The notes beneath the pieces are model-generated. The model was not told the origin of the DNA. It saw nothing but the letters and a program-made list of their open reading frames with translations, and made no database searches. Positions 1 to 8,666 of a stretch of DNA of 54,042 nucleotides are shown here, one piece after another (the first letter of the stretch is position 1; each line of letters starts with the position of its first letter). The DNA comes from Phocaeicola plebeius (GTDB taxonomy: Bacteria; Bacteroidota; Bacteroidia; Bacteroidales; Bacteroidaceae): the NCBI GenBank assembly GCA_022767125.1, contig JALEPZ010000043.1, positions 1-54,042 of the forward strand, in the 5' to 3' direction. Both the position numbers and the translations under genes were made by a program.

Positions 1-86
1 ACAACCAACTACCTTTGCTGCGATCAAGCCCTGGAGGATTCGAAGGGAGCTGGCCGTATGGGACTTACCCATGTTTCTTGTTTGCG
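1..86 (-). ncRNA. ffs: probable signal recognition particle RNA (4.5S, small bacterial type), partial at window edge
   Basis: On the minus strand, directly downstream of a good -7 box, lies about 86 nt with no coding potential. It carries CCAGGGC followed by GCAGCAAAGGTA, which resembles the conserved asymmetric-loop region (CAGG opposite AGCA) of domain IV in SRP RNA. The GTCCCATACGGCC stretch near its 5' end would be one arm of the long closing helix, with the partner arm beyond the window. SRP RNA binds Ffh and directs membrane and secreted proteins to the translocon. The apical loop does not read as a standard GNRA tetraloop, so the call rests on the flanking motif, size and promoter. The 3' end is cut off by the window. 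Confidence 0.6.
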
Positions 87-90
87 GGTG

Positions 91-120
91 CAAAGGTAGG
101 CATATTTTTTGAATCTGCAA
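91..120 (-). promoter_or_regulatory. promoter of the SRP RNA
   Basis: The minus strand reads TACCTTTG at 98-91, an exact match to the Bacteroidota -7 box TAnnTTTG, with TTGC at 120-117 as a weak -33 element 18 bp upstream. Transcription would start near position 84. Confidence 0.6.
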
Positions 121-202
121 TGCTTTTCGCAAAAAAAGTGCAAAATTCTCTTTCGCCAGCGATTTTATCCTGCCATCTATCGATTAATAGGGATAAAAAA
201 CG

Positions 203-210
203 TACTTTTG
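203..210 (+). promoter_or_regulatory. -7 box of the DUF4199-to-apbE operon
   Basis: TACTTTTG fits TAnnTTTG. The start would fall near 217, about 22 nt before the first ATG of the run at 239. No clear -33 TTTG is seen. Confidence 0.5.
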
Positions 211-238
211 CGGCGAAAACCAGCTACTGTAATCTATC

Positions 239-805
239 ATGACCGATTATCCTCGACCTACTACACTGCAGGAAGCCGCCCTGAAATACGGCACCTTCAT
301 GGGACTGTTCTGGACGCTGAAGTTCGCCCTCGTCCCCATGGGGTTCCATTCCCCCTTCTTGCACCTGCTATACATCATGTTCACCCTCTTCGTGCCTGTG
401 TTGGGATATCTCTATGCCCGTAGCTTCCGGCGCCAGCTCCCGCATCAGGCCCTCCGCTTCAGCGAAGGATTCCTCTTTGCCTTCATCATGTATATGGCTG
501 CCACCATGCTGACCTTCCTCGTGCATTATGTCTATTTCCGCTATGTAGACAACGGTTTTTTGGTAGAGGCCTACCGCACACAGATGGAAAGGGCGAGGGA
601 TATGGCCCAAGGCGAAATGATCACCTTGTTCGACGATTCCCTCAAGGTGTTCGAGGAACTGGCCGACTGGACACCGGTGGAGCGGTCGTTCTGGCTGGCC
701 TGGCAGAACCTGTTCTACTGTTTTCCCCTCTCCCTCCTCACGGCGCTTTGCGTGCGGTCGAAAGGAAAGGACATGGGTTCCGGACAGCCCCCTATCACTC
801 ATTAA
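239..805 (+). CDS. DUF4199 family membrane protein
   Basis: A 188-residue protein with four likely membrane helices (about residues 20-38, 42-60, 76-100 and 155-172) and a more polar stretch around 105-150 between the third and fourth. Length, helix pattern and position directly before a family 2 glycosyltransferase match the DUF4199 family, which in Bacteroidales is commonly found in this place. Its biochemical role is unknown; a helper or anchoring role for the glycosyltransferase is only a guess from the gene order. The ATG at 239 sits about 22 nt after the predicted transcription start, so it is the likely start and this is the first gene of the run. Confidence 0.8.
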   Translation: MTDYPRPTTLQEAALKYGTFMGLFWTLKFALVPMGFHSPFLHLLYIMFTLFVPVLGYLYARSFRRQLPHQALRFSEGFLFAFIMYMAATMLTFLVHYVYFRYVDNGFLVEAYRTQMERARDMAQGEMITLFDDSLKVFEELADWTPVERSFWLAWQNLFYCFPLSLLTALCVRSKGKDMGSGQPPITH

Positions 806-826
806 CGACTAATAATACGCATTTCG

Positions 827-1777
827 ATGAATATATCTGTAGTTATTCCTTTATATAATGAAGAAGAATCCTTGCCTGAACTCTACGCATGGATTGAACG
901 TGTGATGAACGCCAACGGCTTCACCTACGAAGTGATTTTCGTCAACGACGGCAGTACCGATGGCTCCTGGCAGGTCATCGAGTCGCTCCGCGCCGCCCAC
1001 CCGGAAGTGAAAGGCATCAAGTTCCGCCGCAACTACGGCAAGTCGCCAGCCCTGTTCTGCGGTTTTGAGCGGGCAGCGGGCGATGTGGTCATCACGATGG
1101 ATGCCGACCTGCAGGACAGTCCCGACGAGATTCCCGAACTGTACCGCATGATTACGACAGACGGCTACGACCTCGTGTCGGGATGGAAGCAGAAACGCTA
1201 CGACCCGCTGTCGAAGACCCTGCCTACCAAGCTGTTCAACGCCACGGCCCGCGCCGTATCGGGCATTCACAACCTGCACGACTTCAACTGCGGGCTGAAA
1301 GCCTACCGCCGCGACGTGGTGAAGAACATCGAGGTCTACGGCGAAATGCACCGCTACATTCCCTATTTGGCCAAGAACGCCGGCTTTGTACGCATCGGCG
1401 AGAAAGTGGTCCACCACCAGGCCCGCAAGTACGGAAAGACCAAGTTCGGGCTGAACCGCTTTGTCAACGGCTACCTGGACCTGCTCACCCTGTGGTTCCT
1501 CTCCACCTTCGGCGTCAAGCCCATGCACATCTTCGGGTTCCTTGGTTCCATCATGTTCCTGCTGGGCTTCCTGGCCGTGGTCATCGTAGGGGGCACGAAA
1601 CTCTACGACATGTATGTCGGCAACCCCTACCGATTGGTGACGGAGAACCCGTATTTCTACCTGTCGCTCACCACGATGATCATCGGCACCCAGTTGTTCC
1701 TGGCCGGATTTCTCGGCGAACTAATCGCCCGCAACTCGCAGGAGCGCAACAAGTATCAAATCGAAAAAGAAATCTGA
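827..1777 (+). CDS. family 2 glycosyltransferase with C-terminal membrane anchor
   Basis: A 316-residue polyprenyl-phosphate-sugar-synthase-like enzyme. The N-terminal GT-A domain has the nucleotide-sugar motifs NDGSTDGSW near residue 41 and DADLQDSPDEIP near residue 91. Two long hydrophobic segments near residues 233-258 and 275-300 anchor it, as in DPM1/GtrB-type enzymes that move a sugar from a nucleotide donor to undecaprenyl phosphate at the inner membrane. The donor sugar cannot be told from sequence. It lies 21 bp after the DUF4199 gene and is followed within 5 bp by a lipoprotein gene, so all are probably co-transcribed. Confidence 0.85.
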   Translation: MNISVVIPLYNEEESLPELYAWIERVMNANGFTYEVIFVNDGSTDGSWQVIESLRAAHPEVKGIKFRRNYGKSPALFCGFERAAGDVVITMDADLQDSPDEIPELYRMITTDGYDLVSGWKQKRYDPLSKTLPTKLFNATARAVSGIHNLHDFNCGLKAYRRDVVKNIEVYGEMHRYIPYLAKNAGFVRIGEKVVHHQARKYGKTKFGLNRFVNGYLDLLTLWFLSTFGVKPMHIFGFLGSIMFLLGFLAVVIVGGTKLYDMYVGNPYRLVTENPYFYLSLTTMIIGTQLFLAGFLGELIARNSQERNKYQIEKEI

Positions 1778-1781
1778 GGCC

Positions 1782-2276
1782 ATGAAACAGCTTCCTGTCA
1801 TCATCGTCCTGCTGGGGTTGCTGCTCTGTCTGGTTCCCTCGTGTGAGGTGGAGAACTGTCCGCCCAATGCCTTGGCCTTCGCCCACTTCACGCTGAAGGA
1901 CGGCAACGGCAAAAACCTGTCGTTCGCGGTACCTGTCAGTGTCATCGGACTCATGGACAACGGCGGCACGCTCGTCTGCGATACCCTCATCAACCAAGAG
2001 TCGGGCGCGTCGAGCTTCAGCCTCCCCCTGAGTTACGCCGACAAGACCCGCTTCGTGCTGGTCTATTCGGCGGAAAGCACTGACACCATCACAGTGGAGC
2101 ACCGCAACATCCCTTATTTCATGAACATCGATTGCGGCACGATGATGTTCTACGAAGTGACCCGTGTGTCCACCACGCGCCACGCCATCGACTCCATCGT
2201 CCTAACGAATCCGAACATTGACAACAATGAGAAAGAGAATTTCAAGATTTATTATCCTCCTGTGGCTGCTGAGTAG
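1782..2276 (+). CDS. small lipoprotein, DUF6452-like
   Basis: A 164-residue protein with a lipoprotein signal peptide: a hydrophobic core at residues 4-18 and the putative acylated cysteine at 21 in the VPSCE context. The mature part is short and rich in beta-strand-forming residues and contains a second cysteine in ENCPP. Size, the C-x3-C start and the gene that follows it resemble the DUF6452/DUF6048 pair of Bacteroidales envelope proteins, but this assignment is tentative. Function is unknown. Its 3' end overlaps the next gene, which suggests translational coupling and a shared role at the outer membrane. Confidence 0.6.
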   Translation: MKQLPVIIVLLGLLLCLVPSCEVENCPPNALAFAHFTLKDGNGKNLSFAVPVSVIGLMDNGGTLVCDTLINQESGASSFSLPLSYADKTRFVLVYSAESTDTITVEHRNIPYFMNIDCGTMMFYEVTRVSTTRHAIDSIVLTNPNIDNNEKENFKIYYPPVAAE

Positions 2277-2937
2277 CCAGCTGCCACACGCCCTGGCTCA
2301 AGGGTCAGCGGCCCAGAAAGTGACGGCCCCATCCGCTGCCGACGAAGGTCCCTTCTACCGGGGGACAGCGGTCGGCGTGGAGATTGCCGGCCCCATCAGC
2401 CACTACATACTGGGCAGCGACATGATCAGCTCGGAAATCCAGGTACAGACCAACCTGAAGGGACGCTACCTGCCCGTCGTCGAGATTGGCTACGGAAAGG
2501 CGGACAAGTTGAACGATGCCAACGACCTGCACTACAAGACCTCCGCCCCCTACTTCCGCATCGGCATGGACTACAATATGTTCCACAAGAAGCCCTGGCT
2601 GCCCGGCTATCTGGCGGTGGGCTTCCGCTACGGCACCACCTCGTTCAAGTACGATGTGAGCGGTCCCTCGATGACCGACCCTAACTACGGCGGCCACATC
2701 ACGGTGCCCTTCCGCTACGAAGGGCTGAAGAGCACGGCCAGCTGGCTGGAGCTCGTGGCCAGCATCAAGGTCAACATCTACCGGCGGTTCCACATGGGCT
2801 GGGCCGTGCGCTACAAGAGCCGCATCCAGGTGAAGGAAACGGAGAATACCGTGCCCTGGTACGTGCCCGGTTTCGGCAAGAATGCCGGCAGCAGTTTCAC
2901 CCTGACGTATAACCTGATTTACAATTTACCCTTTTAG
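2218..2937 (+). CDS. outer-membrane beta-barrel protein, DUF6048-like
   Basis: A 239-residue protein with a signal peptide (hydrophobic core about residues 10-25, cleavage likely after ALA) followed by alternating aromatic/hydrophobic strands and a C-terminal FTLTYNLIYNLPF ending typical of barrels inserted by the BAM complex. About ten strands can be suspected, so a small barrel is likely. It overlaps the preceding lipoprotein gene by 50-59 bp; the start could be the ATG at 2218 or the one at 2227. DUF6048 is a best guess from size, context and the pair arrangement. No enzymatic motif is seen. Confidence 0.6.
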   Translation: MTTMRKRISRFIILLWLLSSQLPHALAQGSAAQKVTAPSAADEGPFYRGTAVGVEIAGPISHYILGSDMISSEIQVQTNLKGRYLPVVEIGYGKADKLNDANDLHYKTSAPYFRIGMDYNMFHKKPWLPGYLAVGFRYGTTSFKYDVSGPSMTDPNYGGHITVPFRYEGLKSTASWLELVASIKVNIYRRFHMGWAVRYKSRIQVKETENTVPWYVPGFGKNAGSSFTLTYNLIYNLPF

Positions 2938-2952
2938 GAAAACCGATTCATC

Positions 2953-3534
2953 ATGTACTCACTCGAAATATGGCTGCTTGCCGTGAGCCTTGCCATCGAC
3001 TGTTTCACGGTCTCCGTGGCCAGCGGTGCCCTGTTGCGGCGCATCCGCTGGAGCACCTTCCTCACCATGGCTTTTTTCTTCGGACTGTTCCAGGCCCTGA
3101 TGCCTTTCATCGGGTGGCTGGGGGCCAGCCGTTTCCAGCACCTTATCGAAAGTTTCGACCACTGGATTGCCTTCGCCCTCCTGGCCTTTCTCGGCCTGCG
3201 CATGATTCGCGAGGGCATGCAACCGGACGACGACCACGAACATTCCCATTTCGACCCGACACGCCTGCGCACAATCCTCTCTCTGGCCGTTGCCACGAGC
3301 ATCGACGCACTGGCGGTCGGCATCTCGTTCGCCTTTGCCGGCCATACCGCCCTTCCGACGCTCTATTATCCGCTGGCAGCCATCGGCATCGCCTCATTTG
3401 TCCTGTCAGTGGTGGGCTGCCTCATCGGAGTCTTCTTCGGTCGACATTCGCACTTGAAGATGGAATACTTCGGCGGACTGGTGCTCATCGGCATCGGCGT
3501 GAAGATCCTGCTGGAACACACGGGCTATCTCTGA
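2953..3534 (+). CDS. mntP: manganese efflux pump MntP
   Basis: A 193-residue integral membrane protein with six helices and the two internal repeats of the MntP (YebN) family: AIDCFTVSVASG in the first half and SIDALAVGISFAF in the second, each with the conserved acidic residue near a polar Ser. A histidine-rich loop (residues 92-100, DDDHEHSHFD) lies between the repeats. MntP exports Mn2+ and protects against manganese excess. The gene starts 16 bp after the barrel gene, with no promoter visible between them, and I saw no yybP-ykoY riboswitch upstream, so control by that route is unlikely here. Confidence 0.9.
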   Translation: MYSLEIWLLAVSLAIDCFTVSVASGALLRRIRWSTFLTMAFFFGLFQALMPFIGWLGASRFQHLIESFDHWIAFALLAFLGLRMIREGMQPDDDHEHSHFDPTRLRTILSLAVATSIDALAVGISFAFAGHTALPTLYYPLAAIGIASFVLSVVGCLIGVFFGRHSHLKMEYFGGLVLIGIGVKILLEHTGYL

Positions 3535-3562
3535 CACATCATCAACTCTTACTTACGTAACT

Positions 3563-4576
3563 ATGAACAATAAAAGCATCAAGTGGCAATTGCCCTTTCT
3601 GGTCCTGCTGATAGTAGGCACCGTACTCATTCTGAAGAAACAATCTCCTTACCAGACTGACCAGGGCCTGGTGTTCGGGACCGTCTATAAAATCACCTAC
3701 CAGTCTGCCGAAAACCTGAAAGAGGACATCGAGGCTGAACTGCAGAAAGTGGACCATTCGCTTTCGCCCTTCAACCCGAACTCGGTGATTACCCACATCA
3801 ACGACAATACGGACCTGACGCCCGACAGCCTCTTCCTCGATGTGTTCCGCCTGGCCAAGGAAGTCTCTGCCGTCACCCACGGAGCGTTCGACATCACCGT
3901 GGCTCCGCTGGTGAACGCCTGGGGATTCGGATTCAAGAGTGGCAGCAGTATAGACCCTGCCCACATCGACAGCCTGCGCCAAAGGGTAGGCATCGACAAG
4001 GTGGAACTGGCTCCCGACGGAACCCTCCACAAGCAAGATCCGAACATCCAGCTGGACTGTAGTGCCATTGCCAAAGGCTACGGCGTAGACTGCGTCGCCC
4101 GCCTGCTGGACCGCAAGGGGGTGCGCAACTACATGATCGACATCGGCGGAGAAGTGGTGGTAAAGGGCAAGAATCCCCAGCAGCATCCCTGGCACATCGG
4201 GGTGAACAAGCCCATCGATGATTCCCTTTCGGTCAACCAGGAGTTACAGACCATCCTGAGCATCACCGATGTGGGGATGGCTACCTCGGGAAACTACCGC
4301 AACTTCTACTACCGCGACGGGAAGAAGTATGCCCACACCATCGACCCGCGGACGGGCTATCCCGTTCAGCACAACATCCTGTCGTCGACGGTGATTGCCG
4401 CCGACTGTGCAACGGCCGATGCCTATGCGACCTCTTTCATGGTGCTGGGACTGGACTCCTCGAAGGCCATCTGCGAGCAGCATCCCGAATTGGAGGCCTA
4501 CTTCATCTACAGCCGCCCCGACAGCACAAACGGCATCTACTTCACGAAAGGGATGAAGAAATACATCCTCCGTTAA
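3563..4576 (+). CDS. apbE: FAD:protein FMN transferase (ApbE)
   Basis: A 337-residue ApbE family protein. It has an N-terminal membrane segment (residues 9-24) and then the canonical domain: the flavin-binding IDIGGEVVVKG near residue 193, and the C-terminal metal-site region GMATSGNYRNFY and HTIDPRTGYPV near residues 237-270. ApbE covalently attaches FMN from FAD to threonine residues of partner proteins such as NqrB/NqrC and RnfG, on the periplasmic side. No Nqr or Rnf genes are in this window, so its clients lie elsewhere. It ends the plus-strand run and faces a convergent thioesterase gene 5 bp away. Confidence 0.92.
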   Translation: MNNKSIKWQLPFLVLLIVGTVLILKKQSPYQTDQGLVFGTVYKITYQSAENLKEDIEAELQKVDHSLSPFNPNSVITHINDNTDLTPDSLFLDVFRLAKEVSAVTHGAFDITVAPLVNAWGFGFKSGSSIDPAHIDSLRQRVGIDKVELAPDGTLHKQDPNIQLDCSAIAKGYGVDCVARLLDRKGVRNYMIDIGGEVVVKGKNPQQHPWHIGVNKPIDDSLSVNQELQTILSITDVGMATSGNYRNFYYRDGKKYAHTIDPRTGYPVQHNILSSTVIAADCATADAYATSFMVLGLDSSKAICEQHPELEAYFIYSRPDSTNGIYFTKGMKKYILR

Positions 4577-4581
4577 TCCGC

Positions 4582-4980
4582 TCAGCCGAATACACTTTCC
4601 TGCTTCCGGTAGCCCGAACTGGTCATGACGGCCACCAGCCGCCCCTCGCTGTCGGTGAGCCGTACCTCAATGAACGGCACCCGCGAATGCAGGAAGACTT
4701 CGGTGGCCTCGGCTTCGACATAGCCCTTGGACACCGGACGGAGAAAGGTAATGTTCGCTGCCAGCGACAAGGTCAGCTGTCCGTGGCTGTTTGCCACGGC
4801 TGCAAAGGCCAGGTCGGCCAAGGTAAAGAGTGCCCCACCCTGACATACACCGCCTGCATTGAGGTGGTCGGGGGTGACCTCCATCCGTGCCCGGGCATAC
4901 CCGGGACGGATTTCCAACAGTTCTACACCCGTGCGGGCCGCAAACACATCCCGGCCCAGTATTTCTTTCAGTCTTTCCAT
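4582..4980 (-). CDS. PaaI-family hotdog thioesterase
   Basis: A 132-residue hotdog-fold protein with the motif HLNAGGVCQGGALFTLADLAFA, which holds the conserved Gly-rich turn and the catalytic Asp region of PaaI/YbgC-like acyl-CoA thioesterases. The start is taken at 4980 because a strong AAGGAGG lies just upstream and because a longer reading (to 5031) would overlap the upstream gene and add a polar, unconserved N-terminus. It would hydrolyse an acyl-CoA, substrate unknown. It follows the DUF2027/Smr gene by 16 bp on the same strand and is probably co-transcribed with it. Confidence 0.88.
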   Translation of the reverse strand: MERLKEILGRDVFAARTGVELLEIRPGYARARMEVTPDHLNAGGVCQGGALFTLADLAFAAVANSHGQLTLSLAANITFLRPVSKGYVEAEATEVFLHSRVPFIEVRLTDSEGRLVAVMTSSGYRKQESVFG

Positions 4981-4996
4981 CTTTCCTCCTTCTTTA

Positions 4997-6070
4997 TTAT
5001 CGGATTGTGACCATCGTTGCCCCGAAGCCATACTCCCTGAACGAAGCGTCCTGGCTGGGATAGCTCTTGTAGTTGCGTTTCAGCTCGTCGAGGATGGCCC
5101 GCCGCAACACCCCGTCGCCCTTGCCGTGGATGAAGACAATCTTCTGTCCCTTGCGGTTGCGGTACTCATCGAGCGTGCGGCGGAACACGTCGAGCTGATA
5201 GTCCAGCATCTCCGCGTTGCCCATTCCCGTGGTGTCGTCCAGCAGTTCATGGATGTGGAGATCGACCTCTACCAGGTCGTTCCGTCCCTGCTTCTGCTGC
5301 TTCCGCTGCAACCGGGGCGGAAGGGCCGTATCGTTCTTCTTGAGCAAGGCCTGACGGATATCGTCGGCTGAAGGATGCACCTCGCGGACCGCCTCGTCGT
5401 CCTTGACAATCTCATACAGCAGGGCCGGCTGGGGGAAGAAGGCATTGACCTCAAACGTATGCAGCTTGTAGAATTTCACCGTGTCGATGTGGAGTTCGGT
5501 GCTCACCGCCGGCTTGAACAGGTAACCCCGGTCGTCCTTGTAGGCCAGCAGCTGTACCGCCACGTGCTCCATGCCGTTCAGGTCGGCCTTGGAGAACGTC
5601 TCCAGATGCTCCTTCCGGTTGGGCTTCACCGTTCCCCGGCTCCGCAACGTCCAGCTGTTGCCTTCGGCCGAGAGGTAGAGATAGTCGATGAAATAATTGC
5701 TGTCGTTGACCAGGTACGCGTCGAAATCGGTGGCAGACAGGGCCTTGATGTCTTCGGGCACATAGGCCAGGGTCACGTTCAGCACGTCATTGCCCTTCAC
5801 CTCCGGATCCCTCCACGTAATGGGGCGGTCGTTCTCTTCCTCCTCTTCGTCGGCCTCGTCCGCCGCCTCGGAGGTTGCCGTGCGGGGCTTTCCCACCGAC
5901 TTGATGGGGATGTTATACTCGTCGGTCTGAACCACCACACACTCCTTGATGAGCATGGGAATCTCAAATCCGTCTTCTCCTTCTACCAATGCCACGTCCT
6001 TTCCCTGAAAGCCGCGTACGATGCCGCCCCCCACTTCGCTGAGGAAGCGCACTTTATCGCCTATTTTCAT
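4997..6070 (-). CDS. DUF2027 and Smr domain protein
   Basis: A 357-residue protein. The N-terminal part (about residues 1-70) is the DUF2027 beta-barrel region beginning [10 protein letters not shown]. After an acidic linker near residues 75-95 comes a middle beta-rich domain. The C-terminus (about 270-357) is a Smr domain with [10 protein letters not shown] and the [12 protein letters not shown] loop found in Smr nucleases and MutS2 tails. The start at 6070 is preferred because the -7 box lies at 6104-6111, so a start at 6106 would fall inside the promoter, and because AAGGAG precedes it. Function in Bacteroidota is not established; nucleic-acid binding or cleavage is inferred from the Smr domain. 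Confidence 0.85.
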   Translation of the reverse strand: MKIGDKVRFLSEVGGGIVRGFQGKDVALVEGEDGFEIPMLIKECVVVQTDEYNIPIKSVGKPRTATSEAADEADEEEEENDRPITWRDPEVKGNDVLNVTLAYVPEDIKALSATDFDAYLVNDSNYFIDYLYLSAEGNSWTLRSRGTVKPNRKEHLETFSKADLNGMEHVAVQLLAYKDDRGYLFKPAVSTELHIDTVKFYKLHTFEVNAFFPQPALLYEIVKDDEAVREVHPSADDIRQALLKKNDTALPPRLQRKQQKQGRNDLVEVDLHIHELLDDTTGMGNAEMLDYQLDVFRRTLDEYRNRKGQKIVFIHGKGDGVLRRAILDELKRNYKSYPSQDASFREYGFGATMVTIR

Positions 6071-6103
6071 GTTCTGTATCTCCTTTTCTTTGAATTGTAT
6101 GTG

Positions 6104-6111
6104 CAAAAGTA
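6104..6111 (-). promoter_or_regulatory. -7 box of the DUF2027/Smr-thioesterase pair
   Basis: The minus strand reads TACTTTTG. It stands back to back with the plus-strand box at 6125-6132, with 13 bp of A-rich sequence between them. The predicted leader is about 27 nt. Confidence 0.65.
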
Positions 6112-6124
6112 GCGAGAAAAATCG

Positions 6125-6132
6125 TACTTTTG
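6125..6132 (+). promoter_or_regulatory. -7 box of the metallophosphatase-queA pair
   Basis: TACTTTTG fits TAnnTTTG. A start near 6139 gives a leader of about 24 nt to the ATG at 6163. Confidence 0.65.
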
Positions 6133-6162
6133 CAGAAGCAACCTAAAAAACAGAGAAACTTT

Positions 6163-7338
6163 ATGAATTCAAAGACCTCAAAGCGCCTGCTGGCCGCCTC
6201 GCTCTGTAGCCTGACCCTTCAACTGGCCGCCCAGACCTCCTTCGGCATCGACCATGGCCCTTACTTGCAGGAAGTGACGGAAACCGGTGCCACTGTCGTG
6301 TTCACCACCTCCGCGAAAGCTTTCTCGTGGGTAGAAATCAAGCCCCACGGCAGCGAAAGCGAGCTACCCCAGCGCTGCTACTCCTCGAAAGACGGACTGA
6401 AGGCTGCCTACAACACCTTCAACTCGGTCCGTATCGAAGCCCTGCAACCAGCCGCCCGCTACGACTACCGCATCGTGTCGAAAGAGATGAAGGATTTCCA
6501 GCCCTATAAAGTGACCTTCGGCGACAGCATCGCCTCCGAGTGGTTCACCTTCCGCACCACCGACCCCCACCAGCAGGGCGCGAACATCTTCGTGACCAGC
6601 GACATGCACGGCGATGCCCAGAAGCTGGAAACGCTGCTTAACAAGGCCGACTGGCCATCGTGCGACGCCTTCTTCTATGCAGGCGATATGATGAACTACA
6701 TCGACCGCCCCGAAGCTCCCTTTACTGCCTTCATCGACACCAGCGTACGGCTGTTCGCCACGTCCACGCCCTTCGAAATCGTGCGGGGCAACCACGAGAC
6801 GCGCGGCAACCTGGCCCGCACCTACTCCAGCTATTTCCCCAAGAAAGACAACAAGATCTACGGGGCCTACCGCATCGGCGACATCATGATCGTGATGCTC
6901 GACAGCGGCGAAGACAAGGCGGAAAGCCACTGGGTCTATGCCGGACTGACCGACTATGATGCCTACCGCACCGAACAGGCGGAATGGCTCCGCCAACTGG
7001 TGCAGACCCCCGACTACCAGCAGGCCCGCTACCGGATTGTCGTCTGCCATTTCCCGCTGGTGATGGGCCAGCAATGGAAGGACGAACAAACGTGGTTCGG
7101 CTGGGACGATGCCATCCGCAAGTTCCTCCCCGTACTCAACGAGGCCCGGGTAGACCTGCTCGTGTCGGGCCATACCCACCGCTTCTTCTATCACGACCGG
7201 CAGGCCGACGGCAATGCTTTCCCGGTGCTGGAGCAAGGTTCCACCTGTGCCGCCCGGCTGGAGCTGCACGACGGACACATCCGGGTGAAGGTGGTGGACA
7301 CGGAAGGCCGCCTGCTGATGGACAAGAATATTCAATAG
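6163..7338 (+). CDS. secreted metallophosphatase, purple acid phosphatase-like
   Basis: A 391-residue protein with a signal peptide (residues 1-24, ending LAAQ). A fibronectin-like N-terminal domain (about 27-125) precedes a calcineurin-like metallophosphoesterase domain with TSDMHGD near residue 145, FYAGDMMNY, the RGNHETRG signature and a C-terminal SGHTHRFFY. These residues form the two-metal site of phosphoesterases. The substrate is unknown; phosphate monoesters in the periplasm are likely. The ATG at 6163 is used because the -7 box occupies 6125-6132. It is followed 16 bp later by queA, with which it may be co-transcribed. Confidence 0.85.
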   Translation: MNSKTSKRLLAASLCSLTLQLAAQTSFGIDHGPYLQEVTETGATVVFTTSAKAFSWVEIKPHGSESELPQRCYSSKDGLKAAYNTFNSVRIEALQPAARYDYRIVSKEMKDFQPYKVTFGDSIASEWFTFRTTDPHQQGANIFVTSDMHGDAQKLETLLNKADWPSCDAFFYAGDMMNYIDRPEAPFTAFIDTSVRLFATSTPFEIVRGNHETRGNLARTYSSYFPKKDNKIYGAYRIGDIMIVMLDSGEDKAESHWVYAGLTDYDAYRTEQAEWLRQLVQTPDYQQARYRIVVCHFPLVMGQQWKDEQTWFGWDDAIRKFLPVLNEARVDLLVSGHTHRFFYHDRQADGNAFPVLEQGSTCAARLELHDGHIRVKVVDTEGRLLMDKNIQ

Positions 7339-7354
7339 CCCCCTATTTCAACGC

Positions 7355-8575
7355 ATGGAAGCAACAAGACATATCAAAATCAGCGACTACAATTATCCCC
7401 TGCCAGACGAGCGCATCGCCAAGTTCCCCCTGGAGCAGCGCGACCGGTCGAAACTGCTCGTCTATCGCAACGGAGACATCAGCGAGAGCGTGTTCGCCTC
7501 GCTGCCCGACTACCTGCCTGCCGGGTCTCTCCTGGTGTTCAACAATACCAAAGTCATCCAGGCCCGCCTGCACTTCCGCAAGGAAACCGGTGCCCTCATC
7601 GAAATCTTCTGTCTGGAGCCGGTGCAGCCCGCCGACTATGCGCAGAACTTCCAGCAGACACGCCGCTCGGCCTGGCTCTGCCTGGTGGGCAACCTGAAGA
7701 AATGGAAGGAAGGACCGCTCCAGCGACAGATGACCGTGAAGGGACAGCCCGTCACCCTCACTGCCCGGCGTGGCGAACCGCGGGGCACGAGCCACTGGAT
7801 CGACTTCGAGTGGGACAATCCCGGCATCACTTTCGCCGACATCCTCGAAGTGTTCGGCGAACTGCCCATTCCCCCCTACCTGAACCGCCCGACCCAGGAG
7901 AGCGACAAGCAGACCTACCAGACGGTGTACTCGAAAATCAAGGGGTCGGTGGCGGCTCCCACCGCCGGCCTGCACTTCACGACCGAGGTGCTCGATGCCC
8001 TGCGGACGAAAGGCATCCACCTGGAAGAAGTGACCCTGCACGTGGGGGCAGGCACCTTCAAGCCGGTGAAGAGCGAGGAAATCGAAGGGCACGAGATGCA
8101 CACGGAATACATCGCCGTGAGCCGCCACACCATGGAACAACTGCTGGCCCATGCGGGCAATGTCACCGCTGTGGGCACCACGTCGGTCCGTACCCTCGAA
8201 AGCCTCTACTACATCGGTGCCGCCCTCAGCGAACATCCCGATGCCAGCGAGGAGGAGCTGCACGTACGCCAATGGACACCCTACGACACGGCCCCTTCCC
8301 TCACCGCCCAGGAGGCCCTCCGGAACGTACTGGACTACCTGGACCGCCACGGACTGGACACCCTGCACACCAGCACGCAGATCATCATCGCCCCGGGCTA
8401 CGAGTACCGCATCGTGAACCGCATCGTGACGAATTTCCACCAGCCTCAGAGCACCCTGCTGCTCCTGGTCTCGGCCTTTGTCAAGGGCGACTGGCGGCGC
8501 ATCTACGACTATGCCCTCGCCCACGGTTTCCGCTTCCTGAGTTACGGTGACTCGTCGCTGCTGATCAACGATTGA
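7355..8575 (+). CDS. queA: S-adenosylmethionine:tRNA ribosyltransferase-isomerase (QueA)
   Basis: A 406-residue enzyme of queuosine biosynthesis that transfers and isomerises the ribosyl part of SAM onto 7-aminomethyl-7-deazaguanine at position 34 of tRNA, giving epoxyqueuosine. Family motifs are seen throughout: the N-terminal YPLPDERIAKFPLEQRD, LLVFNNTKVIQARL, VAAPTAGLHFT near residue 201, HVGAGTFKPV and the C-terminal NFHQPQSTLLLLVSAF. It is a little longer than the usual 340-360 residues, mainly in an insertion around residues 85-150, which is common in Bacteroidales versions. No other queuosine gene is near. Confidence 0.95.
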   Translation: MEATRHIKISDYNYPLPDERIAKFPLEQRDRSKLLVYRNGDISESVFASLPDYLPAGSLLVFNNTKVIQARLHFRKETGALIEIFCLEPVQPADYAQNFQQTRRSAWLCLVGNLKKWKEGPLQRQMTVKGQPVTLTARRGEPRGTSHWIDFEWDNPGITFADILEVFGELPIPPYLNRPTQESDKQTYQTVYSKIKGSVAAPTAGLHFTTEVLDALRTKGIHLEEVTLHVGAGTFKPVKSEEIEGHEMHTEYIAVSRHTMEQLLAHAGNVTAVGTTSVRTLESLYYIGAALSEHPDASEEELHVRQWTPYDTAPSLTAQEALRNVLDYLDRHGLDTLHTSTQIIIAPGYEYRIVNRIVTNFHQPQSTLLLLVSAFVKGDWRRIYDYALAHGFRFLSYGDSSLLIND

Positions 8576-8666
8576 CGGAACAGAAAACAGAATGTATATT
8601 TCCCCAGATAGTCCGGACGAACGGACTGTACCAGATTGACTTACCTATAAAAAAACTTATGATTGT

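Noticed and set aside
2937..2953. Manganese (yybP-ykoY) riboswitch before mntP
   Set aside because: Only 15 bp separate mntP from the gene before it and no riboswitch-like structure is present.
4981..5031. Longer N-terminus of the thioesterase
   Set aside because: It would overlap the upstream DUF2027/Smr gene, is polar and unlike the family, and a strong AAGGAGG precedes the ATG at 4980.
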